Source: an uncultured bacterium
Lineage (GTDB): Bacteria; Gemmatimonadota; Gemmatimonadetes; Longimicrobiales; RSA9
Reading direction: 5' to 3'
DNA length: 35,563 nucleotides
Assembly (NCBI GenBank): GCA_937889645.1
Contig: CALBZE010000035.1
Coordinates: 1 to 35,563 of the forward strand
Shown here piece after piece: positions 30,094 through 35,563 of this stretch (positions within the stretch are counted from its first letter, which is position 1; each line of letters begins with the position of its first letter). Position numbers and translations under genes: made by a program. The notes beneath the pieces are model-generated. The model worked only from the letters and a program-made list of their open reading frames with translations, searched no databases and had not been told where the DNA came from.

Positions 30094-30530
30094 GGATCGG
30101 CGTCCTCCACGGCCCCAACCTGAATCTCCTCGGCCGGCGCGAACCGGAGGTGTACGGCTGGGTCACGCTGGAGGAGATCGACAGGCGCCTCGCGGCGCTG
30201 GCGGCCGAGCTGGGCGTCGAGGTGGAATGCCATCAGGCCAATGGTGAGGGCGAGCTGGTCGACCGGGTTCAGGAGCTCGGCGACCGGGTCGCCGGTTTTG
30301 TGGTCAACGCGGGGGCCTACTCGCACACGAGCATCGCGTTGCTGGACGCGCTCGTGGGCATGGGGCGCCCATTCGTCGAGGTACATCTCTCGAACGTGCA
30401 CGCACGCGAAGCGTTCCGTCGCCGGTCGGTCCTGGCGCACCGCGCGGTCGGTGTGGTGTGCGGGTTCGGTGCGGAGAGCTATCTCCTCGGGCTGCGCGGG
30501 TTGGTCGCACGGTTGAAGGAGAGGGCGTGA
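30090..30530 (+). CDS. aroQ: Type II 3-dehydroquinate dehydratase
   Basis: AroQ dehydrates 3-dehydroquinate to 3-dehydroshikimate in the shikimate pathway. With the TTG start at 30090 the 146-residue product begins MRIGVLHGPNLNLLGRREPEVYG, the standard type II N-terminus carrying the catalytic Tyr. Other marks are FVVNAGAYSHTSIALLDAL, EVHLSNVHAREAFRRRS and GVVCGFGAESYLLGL, which give the Asn, Glu/His and Arg of the active site. An in-frame GTG at 30069 would add seven residues (ASESEAL) and deepen the overlap with the TPR gene; TTG is chosen on family fit. The TTG shares two bases with the upstream stop codon. Other shikimate genes are not nearby. Confidence 0.93.
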   Translation: MRIGVLHGPNLNLLGRREPEVYGWVTLEEIDRRLAALAAELGVEVECHQANGEGELVDRVQELGDRVAGFVVNAGAYSHTSIALLDALVGMGRPFVEVHLSNVHAREAFRRRSVLAHRAVGVVCGFGAESYLLGLRGLVARLKERA

Positions 30531-30557
30531 GGTTCGGGAATCGAGGGAGGGAACGAG

Positions 30558-31178
30558 ATGCCAGGTACGGGAGGGAAGCGGTCGGGCCGGAGCGGTGAGA
30601 ACGCCGCGAAGTCGAGCACCCGGAACGGGCCGGGCGACGTCGAGGCGACGATGTCGGGGCGCGCGCTCATCGACCTCGAGTTCGTTCGCGGTCTGATCGC
30701 AGCGGTCGACGAGAGTGGGATCGACTCTCTGGAAATCTACCGGGCGGGCACGCGGATCCGGATTTCGAAGACGCCGGCCGCGGCGGCGGCGCCGGTGATG
30801 GCGGTCGCCCCGCAGGTGCCCGCGGCGGTCGGCCCGTCGGCGCCGGCGGCCGCGCCGGCGGCGGGAGGCGCGCCTGCCGCGCCCGCGCCCGAGGCGAAGC
30901 CGGAGGCGGAGGCCGCGCCTGCGCCGTCGAACCTGGTCGAGGTGAAGTCTCCGATGGTGGGCACGTTCTACCGTGCGCCCGCGCCGGAGGCGCCGCCGTA
31001 CGTCGAGGTCGGGAGCCGGGTCACCAAGGGTCAGACGCTGTGCATCCTGGAGGCGATGAAGCTCATGAACGAGCTGGAGTCGGAGGTCGACGGGATCGTG
31101 CGCGAGATCCTGGTGGCGAACGCGGAGCCGGTCGAGTACGGCCAGGTGCTGTTCCGTATCGAGCCGACCGGGGCGTGA
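30558..31178 (+). CDS. accB: Biotin carboxyl carrier protein of acetyl-CoA carboxylase
   Basis: AccB carries biotin between the carboxylase and transferase parts of acetyl-CoA carboxylase. The 206-residue product has a conserved N-terminal block IDLEFVRGLIAAVDESGIDSL (about 38-58), an Ala/Pro-rich hinge (about 75-130), and a biotinyl domain starting VEVKSPMVGTFYRAPAPEA with the biotinylated lysine in EAMKLM. It is longer than the usual 150-170 because about 35 basic, polar residues precede the conserved start. The ATG at 30558 has a strong GGGAGGGA at 30545-30552, while an internal ATG at 30651 has none, so the extension appears real. AccC follows after 16 bases, the normal pair. Confidence 0.95.
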   Translation: MPGTGGKRSGRSGENAAKSSTRNGPGDVEATMSGRALIDLEFVRGLIAAVDESGIDSLEIYRAGTRIRISKTPAAAAAPVMAVAPQVPAAVGPSAPAAAPAAGGAPAAPAPEAKPEAEAAPAPSNLVEVKSPMVGTFYRAPAPEAPPYVEVGSRVTKGQTLCILEAMKLMNELESEVDGIVREILVANAEPVEYGQVLFRIEPTGA

Positions 31179-31194
31179 GGCGGACGGCGGGTCC

Positions 31195-32556
31195 ATGTTT
31201 CGGAAAGTACTGATTGCGAACCGCGGCGAGATCGCGCTGCGGGTGATCCGCGCCTGCCGGGAGATGGGGATCCGGACCGTCGCCGTGTACAGCGAGGCGG
31301 ACCGGGACAGCCTGCACGTGCGGTTCGCGGACGAGGACGTCTGCATCGGCCCGGCGCCGGCGCGGGACAGCTATCTGAACATCCCGCGCATCATCGCGGC
31401 GGCGGAGATCACGGGCGCGGACGCGATCCACCCGGGCTACGGCTTCCTGGCGGAGAACGCGGAGTTCGCGGAGATCTGCGAGCATTCCAACATCGTCTTC
31501 ATCGGCCCGACCGCGGACCAGATCCGCCTCATGGGCGACAAGGCCATGGCGCGGCGGACGATGGCGGAGCAGGGCGTGCCGACGGTGCCGGGGAGCGAGG
31601 GCACGATCTCGGATGTGGACGACGCGGCGAAGATCGCGGAGGAGATCGGGTTCCCGGTGCTGATCAAGGCGGCGGCCGGCGGCGGCGGCAAGGGGATGCG
31701 AGTGGCGCCCGATCGCGCGACCTTCGCCAAGCAGTTCCTGAACGCGCAGCGCGAGGCGGAGGCGGCGTTCGGCGATCCATCGGTCTACCTCGAGAAGTAC
31801 CTCGTCCGGCCGCGGCACATCGAGATCCAGCTGCTGGGCGACTCGTTCGGACGGGTGATCCACCTGGGCGAGCGCGAGTGCTCGATCCAGCGCCGGCACC
31901 AGAAGCTGATCGAGGAGGCGCCGTCGCCGATCATGACGCCGGAGCTGCGCGAGCGGATGGGCGACGCGGCGGTGCGGGGCGCGAAGGCGATCGGGTACCG
32001 GTCGGCCGGGACGATCGAGTTCCTGGTCGACGAGGACGGCAGCTTCTACTTCATGGAGATGAACACCCGGATCCAGGTCGAGCATCCGGTCACGGAAATG
32101 GTGACCGGGGTCGACCTCATCAAGGAGCAGATCCGGGTGGCCGCGGGCGAGCCGATGTCGGTGCCCGAGGGGCCGGTCGAGCTGCGCGGGCACGCGATCG
32201 AGTGCCGGATCAACGCGGAGGATCCGAGCCGCAACTTCGCGCCGAGTCCGGGGAAGATCGAAATCTTCCATCCGCCGGGCGGACCCGGCGTGCGGCTCGA
32301 CACGCACGTGTACGCGGGATACAAGGTCCCGGCGCACTACGATTCGCTCCTGGCCAAGCTGATCGTGCATGCGAACACGAGGCAGGAAGCGATCGTGCGG
32401 ATGAAGCTGGCGCTCGAGTCGTTCATCATCGAAGGGGTCCACACGACGATCCCGTTCCTGATCGAGTTGTTGGAGGACCCGGACTTCGTGGCGGGGAACA
32501 TCGACACGAAGTTCCTCGACCGGAGGATGACGGAGCGGGCGGCGGCCGCGTCGTGA
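31195..32556 (+). CDS. accC: Biotin carboxylase subunit of acetyl-CoA carboxylase
   Basis: AccC carboxylates biotin on AccB using ATP and bicarbonate. The 453-residue product is full length and starts MFRKVLIANRGEIALRVIRA. Family marks in order are HPGYGFLAENAEFA, the ATP-grasp glycine loop KAAAGGGGKGM, ERECSIQRRHQKLIEEAPSP, EMNTRIQVEHPVTE with metal and substrate ligands, and GHAIECRINAEDP. No strong ribosome site is visible at the ATG, which suits translation coupled to accB. The stop overlaps the GTG start of the comB-like gene. AccA and accD are not in the window. Confidence 0.97.
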   Translation: MFRKVLIANRGEIALRVIRACREMGIRTVAVYSEADRDSLHVRFADEDVCIGPAPARDSYLNIPRIIAAAEITGADAIHPGYGFLAENAEFAEICEHSNIVFIGPTADQIRLMGDKAMARRTMAEQGVPTVPGSEGTISDVDDAAKIAEEIGFPVLIKAAAGGGGKGMRVAPDRATFAKQFLNAQREAEAAFGDPSVYLEKYLVRPRHIEIQLLGDSFGRVIHLGERECSIQRRHQKLIEEAPSPIMTPELRERMGDAAVRGAKAIGYRSAGTIEFLVDEDGSFYFMEMNTRIQVEHPVTEMVTGVDLIKEQIRVAAGEPMSVPEGPVELRGHAIECRINAEDPSRNFAPSPGKIEIFHPPGGPGVRLDTHVYAGYKVPAHYDSLLAKLIVHANTRQEAIVRMKLALESFIIEGVHTTIPFLIELLEDPDFVAGNIDTKFLDRRMTERAAAAS

Positions 32557-33272
32557 AGTTCGAAGTCGCGTTCACGCCGGCAGAGCTGGCCGGCGGAGAC
32601 CTGGGCGGCCGGGTCGTGGTGGTGCTGGACGTGCTGCGCGCCACGAGCACGATCGTCGAGGCGCTGGCGAACGGCGCGCAGGCGGTCCGGCCGGTGTCGG
32701 CGGTCGACGAGGCGGTGCGGGCGGCGGAAGAGATCGGCCGGGACCGGGCGCTCCTCGCCGGGGAGCGGCGCTCGATTCGGATCGAAGGGTTCGATCTGGG
32801 GAACTCGCCGCGGGAATTCGCGCGGGAGCGTGTGTCGGGGAAGGTCGTCGTACTCACGACGACGAACGGCACGGTCGCGATCCTGGCGAGCGCGGCGGCG
32901 CGCCGGGTGCTGATCGGCTCGTTCCTCAATCTGGACGCCGTCGCCCGGGAGCTGGTCCGTGACGGCGGCCCGGTGTCGATCGTCTGCTCGGGGCGCGAGG
33001 GCCGGTTCGCGTTGGAGGACGCGCTCTGCGCCGGCGCGTTGGTCCGGCGGGCGTCCGAACTTGCGGGCGTCGCGCTCGAGACGAACGACGCAGCGCGGGC
33101 GGCGCTCGACCTGCTCGCCGCTCACGGCGCCGACCTCGCCGGCGCGTTCGCGCGGACGGCGGCCGGGCGGCAGCTGATCGATGCCGGGTTGGAGGCGGAC
33201 CTGGAGTGCTGCGCCCGGGTCGACGCGCACGCGGTCGTCCCCGAACTCCGCGACCGGCAGATCACACTGTAG
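32553..33272 (+). CDS. comB: ComB-family 2-phosphosulfolactate phosphatase
   Basis: Named members of this family dephosphorylate 2-phosphosulfolactate, a step first described in coenzyme M synthesis. The 239-residue product has VVVLDVLRATSTIVEALANGA near the N-terminus, then LAGERR, GFDLGNSPREF, LTTTNGT and CSGREGRFALEDALCAGALV, all characteristic. In bacteria without methanogenesis the product may be sulfolactate or another phosphate ester; the substrate cannot be decided here. No comA- or comC-like gene is in the window. The GTG at 32553 overlaps the accC stop (GTGA), and ftsK follows after 13 bases, so it sits inside an otherwise housekeeping operon. Confidence 0.88.
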   Translation: MKFEVAFTPAELAGGDLGGRVVVVLDVLRATSTIVEALANGAQAVRPVSAVDEAVRAAEEIGRDRALLAGERRSIRIEGFDLGNSPREFARERVSGKVVVLTTTNGTVAILASAAARRVLIGSFLNLDAVARELVRDGGPVSIVCSGREGRFALEDALCAGALVRRASELAGVALETNDAARAALDLLAAHGADLAGAFARTAAGRQLIDAGLEADLECCARVDAHAVVPELRDRQITL

Positions 33273-33285
33273 CGGAGTCGCCGAG

Positions 33286-35550
33286 ATGTCCGAAAAGCAG
33301 AAGCGGGAGCTGCTGGGACTGGCACTCCTCGCGCTCACGATCATACTCGCCCTGAGCCTGGTGCCGTCCGGCGCGCTGGGCACGATCCGGACCCGTTCCG
33401 TCCCCTCCGACAACATCATGGGCGTGCTCGGAGCGTACGTCGCGCGCTACGGCTACGCCTTGTTCGGCGCCGGGACGCCGCTCCTACCGCTGTTCCCCCT
33501 GATCGGCGGGATCGCGAGCTTCGGCTGGCTGGGGCGTGAGAAGGCGCTCCGGGTCTCCGCGCTGCTGCTCGGAATGGTGGTGCTGGTGCCCACGGCCGCC
33601 GGGGTGCTCTCGCCGACGGCCGGGCCGGCGCTCGTGCCGGACCGGGCGGCGGGGTGGCTCGGTCAGGTGATCGGCGTGCCGCTGGTCGCTCTGCTCGGCG
33701 TGCTCGGCGCGGGGCTCGTCGTCTTCTTCGTCGCGTTCGCGCTGCCGATCGCGACGGTCGGGTGGAACCCGGCGCGGGCGGCCGCGAGCGGTGCCCGGCG
33801 CGCCGTGACGGCGTTGCGTCGGCGGCGGGCGACGACGGCGGCGCCGGCCGGCGCGGGTGCCGGGGCCGAGGAGAGCGCGGCGCCGGTGTCGTTCGTGCCG
33901 TCGGTTCCGGAGCCCGACCCGGAGCCCGAGCCTGTCCGCGAGGAGTCGGAGCCGCAGAAGCGCGGGCTCCGCGGCCGGCTGTCGCGTCGAAAGGAGCCGG
34001 AGCCGGAGCCGATCCTGGAGGATCCGGGCGACCCGGATTCGCCCGACACGCCGCCGCTGGTGCTGCTGTCGGAGCAGCCGCCGCGCGACCAGTCGCTGAG
34101 CGAGAAAGAGCTCGACCGACTGGGCTCGGTGATGCTCGAGACGCTGAAGACGTTCAAGGTCGAAGGGCAGGTCGTGGGGCGGACGACCGGGCCGGTGGTG
34201 ACGCAGTTCGAGTTCGTGCCGGCGCCGGGGATCAAGGTCAACCGCGTCGCCGCGCTGGATGCGGACCTGGCGCTCGCGCTCAAGGCGCCGAGCGTGCGGA
34301 TCGTGGCGCCGATCCCGGGGAAGGGCGCGGTCGGCGTCGAGGTTCCGAACCCGACGCCGGAGGTGGTCTACCTGCGGGAGATCCTCGAGTCGGCCGCGTT
34401 CCAGAAGGCGCGGGGCCCGCTCCCGCTCGCGCTGGGGAAGGACCTCACCGGGAAGCCATACGTCGCCGACCTGGCGCGGATGCCGCACCTGCTGATCGCG
34501 GGCGCGACGGGCTCGGGGAAGTCGGTCTGCATCAACACGATCATCACCAGCCTGGTCTACAAGCATTCGCCCCAGACGCTCCGGCTGCTCATGATCGACC
34601 CGAAGATGGTCGAGTTGAGCATGTACGGGGACCTGCCGCACCTGCGGCACCCGGTCGTGACGGACCCGAGCGACGCCGCGGTCGTGCTCAAGTGGGCGGT
34701 CCTCGAGATGGAGCGGCGCTACGCGCTCCTCTCGGAGAACGGCGTGCGCTCGCTGCCGGAGTTCAACCGCCGGGTCGTCGAGGGGAAGCCGCTGCGGCTC
34801 CCGAACCCCGACGGCGAGGAGGGTGACCCGGACCGGTGGATCTACAGGGACGGCCCCCTGCCGTACATCGTCGTCGTGGTCGACGAGCTGGCGGACCTGA
34901 TGATGGCGGTGCAGGCGGAAATCGAGCGGCCGCTGGCGCAGCTCGCGCAGAAGGCGCGGGCGATCGGGATCCACCTGATCGTTGCGACGCAGCGGCCGAG
35001 CGTGAACGTGATCACGGGGCTGATCAAGGCGAACTTCCCGTGCCGCATCGCGTTCCGGGTGAGCTCGAAGGTCGACTCGCGGACGATCCTGGACCAGAAC
35101 GGCGCCGACGCGCTGCTCGGGAACGGGGACATGCTGTTCCTGCCGCCGGGGACGTCGGATCCGGTCCGGATCCAGGGCGCGTACCTGGCGACGGAGGACA
35201 CCGAGCGTCTGATGCAGTGGTACCGGGAGCGTGCCACGGAGCGCCCGGAGCTGGAGGAGGACATCCTCGAGGTCGTGCGGGCGCACGAGGCCGAGTCGGC
35301 GGAAGAAGCGCTCGACGCCTACGACGAGGAGCGGGATCCGCTGTTCCGCCAGGCGGCGGAGGTGTGCATCCAGTTCCAGCAGGGGTCGACGTCGCTGCTC
35401 CAGCGGCGGCTGCGGATCGGGTACGGCCGCGCGGCGCGGATCATCGACCAGCTGCACCACGCGGGGGTGCTGGGGCCGCCGGACGGGTCGAAGCCGCGGG
35501 AGGTGCTGGTGGGGTTGGAGTCGCTGGACCATATCTGCGGGGGGAACTGA
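33286..35550 (+). CDS. ftsK: DNA translocase FtsK/SpoIIIE
   Basis: FtsK pumps chromosomal DNA through the closing septum and helps resolve dimers. The 754-residue product has four N-terminal membrane segments (within residues 8-190), a short Pro/Glu-rich linker (about 210-280) and the motor domain. Motor marks are IAGATGSGKSVCINTI (Walker A), MIDPKMVELSMY, VVVVDELADLMM (Walker B), ATQRPSVNVITGLIKANFP and RTILDQNGADALLGNGDML. A gamma winged-helix domain that reads the orienting sequence is complete at the C-terminus (STSLLQRRLRIGYGRAARII and GSKPREVLV). The linker is short compared with E. coli FtsK and closer to SpoIIIE-type length. The window ends 13 bases after the stop. Confidence 0.97.
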   Translation: MSEKQKRELLGLALLALTIILALSLVPSGALGTIRTRSVPSDNIMGVLGAYVARYGYALFGAGTPLLPLFPLIGGIASFGWLGREKALRVSALLLGMVVLVPTAAGVLSPTAGPALVPDRAAGWLGQVIGVPLVALLGVLGAGLVVFFVAFALPIATVGWNPARAAASGARRAVTALRRRRATTAAPAGAGAGAEESAAPVSFVPSVPEPDPEPEPVREESEPQKRGLRGRLSRRKEPEPEPILEDPGDPDSPDTPPLVLLSEQPPRDQSLSEKELDRLGSVMLETLKTFKVEGQVVGRTTGPVVTQFEFVPAPGIKVNRVAALDADLALALKAPSVRIVAPIPGKGAVGVEVPNPTPEVVYLREILESAAFQKARGPLPLALGKDLTGKPYVADLARMPHLLIAGATGSGKSVCINTIITSLVYKHSPQTLRLLMIDPKMVELSMYGDLPHLRHPVVTDPSDAAVVLKWAVLEMERRYALLSENGVRSLPEFNRRVVEGKPLRLPNPDGEEGDPDRWIYRDGPLPYIVVVVDELADLMMAVQAEIERPLAQLAQKARAIGIHLIVATQRPSVNVITGLIKANFPCRIAFRVSSKVDSRTILDQNGADALLGNGDMLFLPPGTSDPVRIQGAYLATEDTERLMQWYRERATERPELEEDILEVVRAHEAESAEEALDAYDEERDPLFRQAAEVCIQFQQGSTSLLQRRLRIGYGRAARIIDQLHHAGVLGPPDGSKPREVLVGLESLDHICGGN

Positions 35551-35563
35551 GAGGGCGCGCCTT

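Overview
This is a dense, very GC-rich stretch of bacterial chromosome with 33 protein-coding genes, 32 of them on the + strand. It holds no rRNA, tRNA, CRISPR array, insertion sequence or prophage that I can see. The cell is a diderm: the window carries a complete Tol-Pal set, an LptD-type LPS-export porin, an outer-membrane-type LysM lipoprotein and parts of the Tat translocon. High GC, a TATCTT-type -10 element, lipoproteins with long Glu/Arg helices and TPR proteins with acidic linkers all recall Gemmatimonadota or a related phylum. That placement is inference and would need a marker-gene tree.

Layout. 3-4412: uvrB (5' end cut by the window edge), tsaE, tsaB, rimI and hemB, covering DNA repair, the tRNA t6A modification and haem synthesis. 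4413-6145: a promoter, an SSB without the usual acidic tail, and a LysM lipoprotein. 6216-14308: a hemX/ccsA-like membrane protein, hemA and a sugar-nucleotide epimerase run into tolQ-tolR-tonB/tolA-tolB-pal-cpoB, which end at a hairpin with a T-run. 14403-18645: nrdR, tatC and lptD overlap head to tail. 18682-24480: histidine catabolism (hutH-hutI, then ftcD) with a TPR gene overlapping ftcD; hutU is absent. 24477-26125: a polyprenyl diphosphate synthase, a DUF4321 protein and tatA, ending at a perfect hairpin shared with the only - strand gene, a PpiD/SurA-like foldase (26277-28088). 28217-35550: a second acidic-linker TPR protein, aroQ, accB, accC, a comB-family phosphatase and a full-length ftsK.

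How it works together. Most of the window is envelope biogenesis: Tol-Pal, LptD, Tat export, periplasmic folding, isoprenoid carrier lipid, fatty-acid initiation by AccBC, and FtsK. Mixed in are tetrapyrrole synthesis (hemA, hemB), shikimate flux (aroQ) and histidine degradation. Genes are packed tightly: at least eight neighbouring pairs overlap by 1-4 bases at stop and start codons.

The most notable non-coding signal is a recurrent promoter, TTGACA or TTGTCR, a 17-18 bp gap, then TATCTT or TACCTT, found before five transcription units. At hutH and ftcD it lies so close to the ATG that the mRNAs should be leaderless. I found no clear undescribed defence or mobile system. The best leads are the promoter architecture, the tail-less SSB, a helix segment shared by Pal and the LysM lipoprotein, and the TPR proteins coupled to ftcD and aroQ.
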